A DNA stretch of 20,911 nucleotides. Origin: an uncultured Collinsella sp. (lineage in GTDB: Bacteria; Actinomycetota; Coriobacteriia; Coriobacteriales; Coriobacteriaceae). The notes below the pieces were generated by a model, which worked only from the letters and a program-made list of their open reading frames with translations, was not told the DNA's origin and did no database searches. Of the stretch, positions 13,551-20,832 are shown one piece after another; the stretch's first letter is position 1, and every line of letters begins with the position of its first letter. The DNA is taken from positions 1 through 20,911 of the forward strand of contig CATWQC010000030.1 of the NCBI GenBank assembly GCA_958352845.1, in the 5' to 3' direction. Position numbers and translations under genes: made by a program.

Positions 13551-13785
13551 GGGCGGAGAGCGGAGTATGGCCACCGGACCCACCGAAACACATCTCCACC
13601 GTTCCTTCAACTGGGAAAATGCCGCCCCGGGGCCCGGGAGGGACCCCGGGGGCTTTCGGCTAACTGCGGAAACGGCCTATCCGCTCAATGTGTTCAGCTG
13701 AGATTGGAAATCAACCGGAGAAATCGACCCTCCTAAAAGGAGGCCGTATATAAAGACTGCATATCCCTTTTGCCTCCATATACAC
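13551..13785. other. Gene-free segment, probably the orphaned leader of the lost pilin gene
   Basis: No credible gene is seen on either strand. On the minus strand there are successive stems: CCTCC/GGAGG around TTTTA (13729-13743), GCGGA/TCCGC near 13668-13685, then the GC-rich terminator-like hairpin at 13616-13660. This looks like a short structured leader RNA that ends in an attenuator. I could not match it to a known riboswitch. Confidence 0.35.
13616..13660 (-). terminator. GC-rich hairpin followed by T-run, upstream of the pilin remnant
   Basis: On the minus strand GCCG-AAA-GCCCCCGGGG pairs with CCCCGGGGC-GGC and is followed by ATTTT. It could be a terminator or an attenuator in the leader of the lost pilin gene. 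A GAAGGAACGGTGGAG-ATG stretch comes just after it, but that ATG opens only a 40-codon frame without pilin character. Confidence 0.5.
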
Positions 13786-13807
13786 AAAAAGCGCCCCTCG
13801 GGCGCTT
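13786..13807 (-). terminator. Rho-independent terminator after the glycosidase remnant
   Basis: AAGCGCCC pairs with GGGCGCTT around a 3-base loop, followed on the minus strand by a run of five T that begins inside the stem. It lies about 100 bases past the original stop of the glycosidase remnant. Confidence 0.8.
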
Positions 13808-13813
13808 CTGAGA

Positions 13814-13845
13814 GGCTCCCCCTGGGATGTACCCCAGGGGGAGCC
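13814..13845. repeat. Perfect 13-bp stem-loop in front of the terminator
   Basis: GGCTCCCCCTGGG and CCCAGGGGGAGCC are fully complementary around a 6-base loop. No T-run follows on either strand. With the hairpin at 13786-13807 it makes a tandem stem structure at the end of the glycosidase remnant transcript, possibly protecting the 3' end. Confidence 0.6.
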
Positions 13846-13903
13846 TATGAACCTCAAAGGCCGCTGCGAACCGTTCGCAGTCGGGCCGTCGTCGAAGGTC
13901 TCG

Positions 13904-14227
13904 TTACTTAAGCACAGGTCAGAAATCCTTGTTGGCCTCGATCATGTCGTCGAGAATCTCCTTGGCCACCGTCATGGACGGGACCGTCTTGTTGAGCGTG
14001 AACGCCTTGAGCGCCTTCTCATACGAACCCTCGATGCACGCCTCGACCACGAGCTTCTCGGAGTTGAGTTGCTGCATCATGAGGCCCTGCTGGAACAGCG
14101 GGATGTTGTCGCGCGAGATGACCTCGGGGCCGTTCTTGCCGATGTAGGCAGGAAGCTCGACCATCGCGTCGTACGGCATGTTCGGGATCGCGCCGCGGTT
14201 CTGGCAAATGACCAGGAAGCGAGCGAA
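13904..14227 (-). pseudogene. 3' remnant of a GH4 6-phospho-alpha-glucosidase-like gene
   Basis: About 105 codons resemble the C-terminal end of NAD-dependent family 4 glycoside hydrolases of the 6-phospho-alpha-glucosidase (GlvA/MalH) type. Recognisable parts are ARFLVICQNRGAIPNMPYDA, VELPAYIGKNGPEVISRDN and LDDMIEANKDF. The intact enzyme, about 440 residues, would hydrolyse phosphorylated maltose-like sugars after PTS uptake. The N-terminal three quarters, with the NAD fold and metal site, are missing. The frame is closed by TGA at 13919-13921 exactly where family members have Trp in DFWP. Reading on gives P-V-L-K and a TAA at 13904, so TGG-to-TGA is likely. The open frame runs upstream to 14398, but that part overlaps the sortase gene in another frame and shows no GH4 similarity. 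It is non-functional as an enzyme. Confidence 0.75.
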
Positions 14228-14267
14228 GGCGCTACACTTCGAGCGATATTGAGCACCGACGCGGGCG

Positions 14268-15407
14268 CTAGCGCAGGTGTCGCCCGCGATACTCGGGAGA
14301 ATCAGCATCGGAATCGGGGGAAGCCGAGGAGGCTGAAGCAGAGGAGGCGAAGGGGGCCGCAAACCTGGAGGCTCCCGCGGTCCACCCGTTTCCGCCATCG
14401 CCAGCAGCCGCGTCGGCGTCCAACGTCACCGCGGCGGCAACGGCGGCACGCTGCGCGGCGCGCCGCTTCTTGCGCACGTGCCCGGCCACAACGAGACCCA
14501 CAACAATCGCCAGCAGCGCGCCCAAAACGCCCAGCGCCACCGCGGTGGTGTTGATGCCCTGCGCCTCCTCGGGCACGGGAACCTCATCCGGAATGCTTGC
14601 ACGCACACCCGATACCAGCAGGCGGTGCGAGTTCACGCCGTAGGGCGTGCAGGTCATGAGCGTCACGCGGTCCTCGCCGGCGGTCACGCGCAACTTGGAA
14701 TCGTCGTCGGGCGTAATCACGTCTATGCGGTCGATCTTGTAACCCAGCTCCTCGCCCATCACCTCGATGTAAAACGAGTCGCCAACCTGCAGCTCGTCCA
14801 GACGCGTGAACAGGAGCGAGCCCGGCACGCCGCGGTGGCCGGTAAGCACGGCGTGCGTGTTCGCGCCACCCACGGGAAGCGACGTTCCATACAGGTGGCC
14901 GGCGCCCGCGGCGAGTACCTCGGTGGAGGTGCCGTGGTACACGGGCAGGTTCACGTCGATCTTAGGAATGCGCACCGAGCACATAAGGCCCGATCCCGCG
15001 TTAAGAAGCCCCTGGTAGGTGGTGTCTTGCGAGGCGATGGAATCCTCAGAGCCAGAGGCGGTGGAGGCGCCGGAGGTGCTACCGAACGGGTCCACAACCT
15101 CGCCGATGACGTCCTGACCGCCGGCGGCCAGCTGCTCGTTGTAGGCGTGTGCGGCCGCGAGGGCCTCCTCCGCCTGCGGATAGGGCCAGCCATCCACGGT
15201 GTTTTGGGCTGCGGTAACTGCGGCCGTTTGCTCAGCCTGGGAAATAGCGCGCAGGACGAGGGGCGTGGCCACGATAACAAAGCCAGCGGCAAAGCACAGA
15301 AGGGAAAGCAGGCGCAGGACGAGGGGCGGTTTACGCCGGCTGGGGGAAGCCGGGTTCGAACCGCCGCTCGGCGTGCGCATCGTCGATACGGGCTTGATTG
15401 CCTCCAT
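14268..15407 (-). CDS. Class C (pilus-assembly) sortase
   Basis: Pilin-polymerising transpeptidase of 379 residues, last gene of the pilus operon. Membrane segments lie at about 28-50 and 286-309. The lid motif DPF (106-108) and the catalytic residues H191 (LTGHRG), C253 (LMTCTPYG) and R262 (NSHRLLV) are present, with the class C TCTPYGVNxHRLLV signature. It would link the LPMTG of the backbone pilin to a lysine of the next subunit and add the LPLTG tip protein. The start at 15407 has GGAGGTG 6 bases upstream. The in-frame extension to 15563 encodes no plausible protein and runs back across the hairpin leader. Unusually, the second membrane segment is followed by a cytoplasmic tail of about 70 residues rich in Ala, Ser and Asp. 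Its 3' end abuts the glycosidase remnant. Confidence 0.95.
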   Translation of the reverse strand: MEAIKPVSTMRTPSGGSNPASPSRRKPPLVLRLLSLLCFAAGFVIVATPLVLRAISQAEQTAAVTAAQNTVDGWPYPQAEEALAAAHAYNEQLAAGGQDVIGEVVDPFGSTSGASTASGSEDSIASQDTTYQGLLNAGSGLMCSVRIPKIDVNLPVYHGTSTEVLAAGAGHLYGTSLPVGGANTHAVLTGHRGVPGSLLFTRLDELQVGDSFYIEVMGEELGYKIDRIDVITPDDDSKLRVTAGEDRVTLMTCTPYGVNSHRLLVSGVRASIPDEVPVPEEAQGINTTAVALGVLGALLAIVVGLVVAGHVRKKRRAAQRAAVAAAVTLDADAAAGDGGNGWTAGASRFAAPFASSASASSASPDSDADSPEYRGRHLR

Positions 15408-15420
15408 GTGGTTCACCTCC

Positions 15421-15487
15421 GGGGGTGTGGGTGCGAGGACACGGTTAATGCACCACACCCCGCCGCGGGTCCAAGCGCGACGGGGTG
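15421..15487 (-). promoter_or_regulatory. Sortase leader with two mutually exclusive hairpins
   Basis: In minus-strand order, segment 1 (15476-15487) can pair with segment 2 (15456-15467) over 12 bases with one mismatch. Segment 2 (15450-15461) can alternatively pair with segment 3 (15421-15434), with one bulged base. The two stems share 15456-15461, so only one can form at a time. Segment 3 ends directly at the sortase ribosome site GGAGGTG. No T-run follows, so control of translation or RNA stability fits better than termination. The pairings are seen; regulation is inferred. Confidence 0.5.
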
Positions 15488-15572
15488 CGGCGAAAGGGAA
15501 GATGAGAACGCGACGCGCAGGCGCTGATAGGAGACGACGATCGCCCGCTCGCCGCGTCATCAAGCTAGGGAA

Positions 15573-17423
15573 TTAAGCGCGCATTCGTGCACTCAGGGCG
15601 AAGGCGGCGCCAGCAGCCATGAGCAGCACACCCACAGTAACGAAGACCTTGATGCCCAGGTCACCGGTCATAGGCAGCTCGGTGAGATTCTTGGCGTTCT
15701 TGATCTGAGCCATAGAAGCGGTTTCGCCCGTACCGATGGAGACGCGATTGCCGTCGGTATTGGTCGTCTTCTCGTACGCCACGGACGTTACCGTCGTGCC
15801 GGCGGTATCAAACGTCGGGGTGATGGTGAACTTGAAATCGGGAAGGCCGATGCTGGTGTAGCCATCAGGAGCCTTAATCTCGTAGACGTGGTACTCGCCA
15901 GCAGGGAGACCAGACATGGCGATCTTGCCGTCAGCGCTGGTAGTGAACACGCCCTCGTCCGCATCGGCAGCGGGCTTGGCAGTAGTGAGATTCTTCCAGG
16001 CCTTGGTCGCAGCGTCCTGCGTCATGAAGGTCTCAGCATTGCTGTCCACGCGGGCAATGGCGAATTGAGCACCAGAGAGCGCGGTGTCACCGGCCATGTT
16101 GGTCTTATAGATGCTGAAGTCATAGGTGTACACGCGAACGGTGGGGCCAGGAACCTGGTGCTTTTCGCCGCTCGGGGTACGAGAGTACGCAAGCTCAACG
16201 GTGTTGGGGTTACCAACGCCAGCAATAACGGCATCGGAGTCGACAACAGCGGTCAAGGTAACGGTAACCGTAGCGCCAGAGGCAATGTTGTCGTTCGTGT
16301 TAACGTAGTGAGCAAGGTCAACCGTGGTGACAGTAGCGTCAGCCTTATTGCAGTTGTCCAAGGGATCGATCTGATTCTTGTCCTGCTTCAGGACGTAGCC
16401 GTTGTTATCGGCGTCAGCATCCTCATTAAGCTCGGTGTCGCCAACCTTAACCTTGGTAACCGTAACGTCCTTCAGGCCGTGAGCAGCGGTATCGATAAGC
16501 TGCAGCACGCGGGAGCCGTCGACGTAGCCGGTGTAGTCCGGAATCGTGGTGGTAAGGGTATAGGTGATCGTGTCGCCGATACGAGCGTTCATCTTGGTCT
16601 TGGAATCGGCATCAGCCTTGTTGACCTTGGTGATCTCCTTGTTGATGGAAGGTTCGTTGGCCTTAAGGGTCACGGTGCCCAGGTTCGCAGTAGCGCCAGC
16701 GTAGTCAGGAGCATCCTGATCAGTCGGGTTAACGAGCTTGGTAGCAAGCAGCATCGGGATGGACTGAGACTCAATAGCATTTGCGTTAACGGTGCCCTTC
16801 GGATCGGCGGTCGTGTCCATCAGGAACCAGAAACCCTGCTTGCACTCATTCGCGCCGGTCGTCGCTTTACCGCTCTTGAAATCCGTCTTGTGATTGTCAG
16901 CCACGGAGGAAGTCAGGGTCTTTGCGGAAAGCTTAGTCGCGAATTCACGGAGAGCAGTGGAACTGTTCTTCCACAGCGTCTCAGTGTTTTCGACAGTAGC
17001 ATTCCCATCAGTCTTAAACACCTTGTCGATAAGGTAGCCCATGGGGTTTGCCTCGGTACCAGGCACGCTACCGTTGTAGTTAGCGTCAGTTTCGTACTCG
17101 GTCTTAACGTTTTTGCCGTCCACGGTCATCTCACTCATGACTTCGACAATAACGTTAACGAATTCGTCAGTGGTATCGATCTCGAAGTTGATAGAGGCAT
17201 TCTCACCCGTACCGGTAACGGTAACGTTCTTCAGGGTGGCGAGCCTCCAGCCCTCGAACGTATGGTCATACGTAGCGGAATCGTTGTTGATGATAGTGAT
17301 GGTGCCGTCCGTCGGCTGTGCAGGATCCGCAGCCTTGGCCACGGGCGCGCCGCCCAACAGGCCGGTTACGGCGATCGCTACGGCAGCAGCACCGACGATC
17401 AGCTTTTGTACGAATCGGTTCAT
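15573..17423 (-). CDS. Major (backbone) pilin, LPMTG-anchored
   Basis: Pilin shaft subunit of 616 residues. The signal peptide spans 1-31, with cleavage likely after AKAA. A long N-terminal beta region (about 40-250) is followed by a fimbrial isopeptide-type domain (about 258-430). A SpaA-like domain (about 433-578) contains the E-box YHVYEIKAPDGY (511-522), whose Glu normally supports an intramolecular isopeptide bond. The cell-wall signal is LPMTG at 583-587, then a hydrophobic helix and ARMRA. A VRVYTYDFSIYKT stretch (429-441) sits where a pilin-motif lysine would be expected, but the classical YPK is not exact. The ATG at 17423 has AAGGGG upstream; an in-frame start at 17462 adds 13 unlikely residues. 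It lies 39 bases behind the tip pilin and 165 bases before the sortase. Confidence 0.92.
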   Translation of the reverse strand: MNRFVQKLIVGAAAVAIAVTGLLGGAPVAKAADPAQPTDGTITIINNDSATYDHTFEGWRLATLKNVTVTGTGENASINFEIDTTDEFVNVIVEVMSEMTVDGKNVKTEYETDANYNGSVPGTEANPMGYLIDKVFKTDGNATVENTETLWKNSSTALREFATKLSAKTLTSSVADNHKTDFKSGKATTGANECKQGFWFLMDTTADPKGTVNANAIESQSIPMLLATKLVNPTDQDAPDYAGATANLGTVTLKANEPSINKEITKVNKADADSKTKMNARIGDTITYTLTTTIPDYTGYVDGSRVLQLIDTAAHGLKDVTVTKVKVGDTELNEDADADNNGYVLKQDKNQIDPLDNCNKADATVTTVDLAHYVNTNDNIASGATVTVTLTAVVDSDAVIAGVGNPNTVELAYSRTPSGEKHQVPGPTVRVYTYDFSIYKTNMAGDTALSGAQFAIARVDSNAETFMTQDAATKAWKNLTTAKPAADADEGVFTTSADGKIAMSGLPAGEYHVYEIKAPDGYTSIGLPDFKFTITPTFDTAGTTVTSVAYEKTTNTDGNRVSIGTGETASMAQIKNAKNLTELPMTGDLGIKVFVTVGVLLMAAGAAFALSARMRA

Positions 17424-17462
17424 GATTCCCCTTTCAGAAATGAGCCCGACATTCATAAACAT

Positions 17463-20400
17463 CTATCTACCAGCGCCATCGGACGAATCGTCCTGGCGGC
17501 GCTTTGTAGCGAACCAATACGCTCCCGCAGCGATGCCGCTCAGAAGCATGAGACCGGCGCCCACGAGGAGCATGGAGTTCTCGGTCCATCCCGCGCCGGT
17601 GAGCGGGAGGTCCGTGAGGACTTTCACGTTGGTGAAGGTGGAGGCGGGAATGGCGTTCGCGGGCGCGTTGACATCGCCGATGGCCTTGCCCGGATTGATC
17701 TCGTTGCCCATGTCGTCCTTTACCTGCGTGACCGTGGTCGAGGTGGTGAGACCGTTACGCTTGCCCGCCTCATTCAGCTTGGCCTCCACTGTAACGGCTA
17801 CCCGGTACTCGGCCTTGGAATAGCGCAGCTTGTCGACAGGGCCCGTGGTGGGCTCGACTTCCTTCACCGTGTAGGTGTAGATCTTGGCGCGAGTCGGGTT
17901 CGAAGCGTCAATCGCGGCAAGATCGTCCTTGCCGAATGTGATCTCCCCAAATTTCGCCACGATGTCGTTGACCTTGGACTCGTCCGTAGGCGCAACGTGA
18001 ATGGTCGTTTCGCCAGGCATCGGAGCCGCGGGGTCGGACGTCGCCGTGATCTTGAAGTCGAACGAAACATAGTTGCCGTTGGCATCCTTCGGCCAATCCG
18101 TATTGCGAACAGATTTGGTCACCGGGATCGTCACGGACGTAGTGGCAAGAGTGTCGGAAATGTAGACGTTGTTCCCGGCAATCGTCGGGCTCTTTCCCTC
18201 GGTCCACGTAATGGAGCCGTCCTTGAACACCTTGAACTCGTAACCCGCGTCATTCAAGTTGTAGCCAAACGGAGCTTGGGTCTCAACAAGCGTGTACGTA
18301 CCCGGCAGCAGGCCCTCGAGCTTGAACTTGCCATCGTCGTTATCAGAATCAGCCCACTTGTCGCTGGCAGCCCCCGCATTCTTATCGTTATCAATCACAG
18401 TCAGGGATACAGCGTCCTCAATTTTGACATCATTGGCATCCTTTACCTTGGTAAGCGCCCACTCAGAACCCGGCAGCAGATCATGCGTCTTGTCATCCAC
18501 CTTGGTCCAAGACACCGTACCGGTGATCCTGGCGTTGCGGATGGCACCCGTGGTGTTAGAAGGGTCGAACTGAACCAGTTTGTTGCCGTTTGCCGTGTCC
18601 ACATAACCCTGGACATAGTTGACCGTCTCGCCGGTGTTGTTCATGGTTGCGTAGTAGATGGTCTCGGACTTCTGGTAACCAGCCGGCGCCTTGACCTCAC
18701 GAATGTAGTACGTGAAGTAGCTGGTATCCTTAGGATCGCCAATGTTGGCCTTCTGGTTCAGGTAGTTGAACTGAATGGTGCCAACGGTAGAATCGGAGTC
18801 ATTCGTGCCGTTATCCACAATAGAGACGATGCAGTGCTGATTGTTCAGTGCATCGGCCTCGGTCGCGTAGATGGCCCACTCGGAACCCGCGAGCGGCTTG
18901 CCGTCCGTAGCGTCGACCTTGCTCCACGCAACGGCGGAGCCGTCGGGCGTGTAAGTGCCAGACCACGGGAAGTTGTGACGCTCCTGGTCCATATCGATGA
19001 CGGAAGACGAATAACCCTCGAGATTTGTGAAGTTGTACGCAACCATAGGGTTGTTCATCATGAAGTCTTCGCCCACGTACACGCGACCGTTGGTGGTCAC
19101 ATGGTCGTCGAAGCTTCCGTTGGGAACGAGAATCGATCCGAGCATAGCAGCGGCGGGATCATCGTCGGTCCACTTGCCGTCCTTGCCGCCCCAGTCCTCT
19201 CGACCCTCGCCTGCAATGCCACCGCGAATGGTAAGGCTGGTGGTATCGACGAAGTTCCACATGATGGACTGGGAGGCCAGCGAGTATTTCGTGCCAAGGT
19301 CTTCATCTTTGTACTGACTCTCGAAACCGCGAGATATTTCTGTATCGCCCCACCAGAAGCGCCAGCCGTTGTGGAACTCGACAGGATCAGCACCTGTAAC
19401 GTTCACGACAATGGATGCGCCTTCGGGGATATTGGTGAACTTAAAGTCGACGCCTCGATAGTAGACGCCACCCTTCAAGTTGGAGAGCTCGGAACCGGCA
19501 ATGGTGAAGACCTGTTGCATAGAAGTTCCATCGCCGGTAAAGGTGATGAGTCGCTCGGTGTTGCGAATCGTATTATTCGGGATTCTGGTATCAAGCGCAC
19601 CGTTAATAGGCTTGTCAGCACGATCGTCAGCACCATCGAATTTGAGCGTATAGCTTGTTCCTTTGTTATCGTACTTGTTGATGACGTAGTTGCTATTAGA
19701 GTCTGCAAAGCCGTTGACATCCACCTCGCCGTTAACTGCAAACGAGGCGAGCTGTTTCGATAGCTTCGAGAGGTATCCATCTGGACCGTTGTATTTCGAA
19801 TAATCGTTACCGTTAACATTAGTCAAATCAACATCTTGATTGAACAGGTCGCTCTGCAGAGCATCCGAGCCCTCGTACCAATCACCCTGCTTTTTCACCA
19901 CAGATTGGCGCCCGTTGTTAGTATCCCAATCCCAATAGGAATAGGTGATGGGGCCGGCGATCTTTGCGGTGTAGTCAAGGCCAGGGTGGGAGTTAGTCTT
20001 TGTCGCCTTGCCGACCCAGGCACCCTTGGTCCAAGCACCAACCGTCGCAGTCTCCAAGGTCGTTCCCTTACCGGTGTTCATGTTCGTAATCGAGCTTTCT
20101 ATACCGGCGACCGCAAGCACCGTGCTTCCCTCACTGGGACGAAACTGGGAACCAAAACCAACGGTGCCGAAACGGAAGCCCTCGCCGCCCCAACTATTCT
20201 TGATAGGATTCATGGCCAGTTTGCCACGGACCACGGTAAGGCCCTCCGCCTCAGCGGCGTATGAGCCGGTGGGGGCGTTATTCGCATCAAGAGTTCTAGG
20301 GTCGTTCGGCTTACCACCGATGTACATGTCGCGGCCGACGTAGGTGGCCACGCCGGGATCGGGGGTTGAGATATTGATATTCGTACCGATACCGATAGAC

Positions 20401-20528
20401 GTGGGCTTGTAGATGCCCTTGTTCACAGTGGTAGCCGCGCTCGCAGAGGTGGCTGCGCTGAACGGGGACAGCAGCGTGCTTGCAACGAAAATGGTTGCTA
20501 TAAAGCTACATGCGGCGAACTTCTTCAC
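17463..20528 (-). CDS. Large adhesive/tip pilin, LPLTG-anchored, choice-of-anchor A plus SpaA and FctA-like domains
   Basis: Surface protein of 1021 residues. The signal peptide spans 1-31 (KKF start, ending SASA). The N-terminal half (about 45-500) resembles choice-of-anchor A domains, with YVGRDMYIGG, IPEGASIVVNV, IMWNFVDTTSLTI and SILVPNGSF. Two SpaA-like domains follow, with E-boxes YYIREVKAPAGY (607-618) and YTLVETQAPFGY (745-756). Next comes a streptococcal FctA/Spy0128-like isopeptide domain (about 797-970, with YTYTVKEV). The wall signal is LPLTG at 974-978, then a hydrophobic helix and a KRRQDD tail. The start is probably GTG 20528, overlapping the upstream stop as GTGA; GTG 20537 is the alternative. 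As first large pilin of the operon with an adhesin-like head, it is probably the tip or an ancillary subunit. Ligand unknown. Confidence 0.88.
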   Translation of the reverse strand: MKKFAACSFIATIFVASTLLSPFSAATSASAATTVNKGIYKPTSIGIGTNINISTPDPGVATYVGRDMYIGGKPNDPRTLDANNAPTGSYAAEAEGLTVVRGKLAMNPIKNSWGGEGFRFGTVGFGSQFRPSEGSTVLAVAGIESSITNMNTGKGTTLETATVGAWTKGAWVGKATKTNSHPGLDYTAKIAGPITYSYWDWDTNNGRQSVVKKQGDWYEGSDALQSDLFNQDVDLTNVNGNDYSKYNGPDGYLSKLSKQLASFAVNGEVDVNGFADSNSNYVINKYDNKGTSYTLKFDGADDRADKPINGALDTRIPNNTIRNTERLITFTGDGTSMQQVFTIAGSELSNLKGGVYYRGVDFKFTNIPEGASIVVNVTGADPVEFHNGWRFWWGDTEISRGFESQYKDEDLGTKYSLASQSIMWNFVDTTSLTIRGGIAGEGREDWGGKDGKWTDDDPAAAMLGSILVPNGSFDDHVTTNGRVYVGEDFMMNNPMVAYNFTNLEGYSSSVIDMDQERHNFPWSGTYTPDGSAVAWSKVDATDGKPLAGSEWAIYATEADALNNQHCIVSIVDNGTNDSDSTVGTIQFNYLNQKANIGDPKDTSYFTYYIREVKAPAGYQKSETIYYATMNNTGETVNYVQGYVDTANGNKLVQFDPSNTTGAIRNARITGTVSWTKVDDKTHDLLPGSEWALTKVKDANDVKIEDAVSLTVIDNDKNAGAASDKWADSDNDDGKFKLEGLLPGTYTLVETQAPFGYNLNDAGYEFKVFKDGSITWTEGKSPTIAGNNVYISDTLATTSVTIPVTKSVRNTDWPKDANGNYVSFDFKITATSDPAAPMPGETTIHVAPTDESKVNDIVAKFGEITFGKDDLAAIDASNPTRAKIYTYTVKEVEPTTGPVDKLRYSKAEYRVAVTVEAKLNEAGKRNGLTTSTTVTQVKDDMGNEINPGKAIGDVNAPANAIPASTFTNVKVLTDLPLTGAGWTENSMLLVGAGLMLLSGIAAGAYWFATKRRQDDSSDGAGR

Positions 20529-20713
20529 TTTGAGCACCCCATTCGAGTTTCCTCGGTAGAAACTGTCTGGGTGTCGTTGGCGATGGCATGCGAGATCGGG
20601 GGCATGACGAGCGACAGCACCAGGCTCAACACGGAAGCTCCGCACAAAACGCCTGCCAGTACACGGCGCGTCGCTTTATTACTCTGCTTAGATTTGTCTG
20701 AATTTGCTTTCAT
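20525..20713 (-). CDS. 62-residue signal-peptide ORF, translationally coupled leader of the pilus operon
   Basis: Short ORF with an excellent ribosome site (GGAGGAG, 7 bases before ATG 20713). The product has a basic N-terminus (1-17), a hydrophobic core (about 18-37) and a PPISHAIA-N cleavage-like site, then only about 17 residues (NDTQTVSTEETRMGCSK). Its TGA overlaps the GTG of the tip pilin by four bases (GTGA), so ribosomes ending here could restart on the pilin. It may be a genuine small secreted peptide or coupling leader. Alternatively it is the signal-peptide end of another pilin whose body has been deleted, fusing its start to the present tip pilin. The strong start and exact overlap favour translation; the role is unknown. 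Confidence 0.6.
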   Translation of the reverse strand: MKANSDKSKQSNKATRRVLAGVLCGASVLSLVLSLVMPPISHAIANDTQTVSTEETRMGCSK

Positions 20714-20767
20714 CGATGTCTCCTCCCCAAGAGACCGCGATCTTGCTCTTTCACTATCAAACGTATC

Positions 20768-20788
20768 TGCGCAATCTGTAATTGCGCA
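20768..20788. promoter_or_regulatory. Perfect 8-bp dyad in the pilus operon upstream region
   Basis: TGCGCAAT and ATTGCGCA flank the 5-base centre CTGTA without mismatch. It lies 55 bases ahead of the first start codon, probably inside the transcribed leader if the promoter at 20803-20832 is used. It may be a protein-binding site or an RNA hairpin. Confidence 0.45.
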
Positions 20789-20802
20789 CGTTTAATGTAC
20801 AA

Positions 20803-20832
20803 ATTTTAACGATTGTTTAGACATCTGAGCAA
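20803..20832 (-). promoter_or_regulatory. Candidate promoter of the pilus operon
   Basis: Minus-strand TTGCTC (20827-20832) and TAAAAT (20803-20808, five of six consensus) are 18 bases apart. The -35 box is part of CTGAGCAA (20825-20832), which is mirrored by TTGCTCAG at 20876-20883, possible paired sites for a regulator. The surrounding 150 bases are clearly AT-richer than the genes. No gene is seen between 20714 and the window end. Confidence 0.3.

Noticed and set aside
14228..14398. N-terminal extension of the glycosidase remnant frame
   Set aside because: The Pro-rich extension is the sortase 3' end read in another frame and has no glycosidase similarity.
15888..19763. Open frame of 1291 codons on the plus strand across both pilin genes
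   Set aside because: It is the antisense of two well-formed pilins with signal peptides, E-boxes and LPXTG signals. The translation lacks recognisable domains and there is no ribosome site. It is open because the pilin codons avoid reverse-complement stops.
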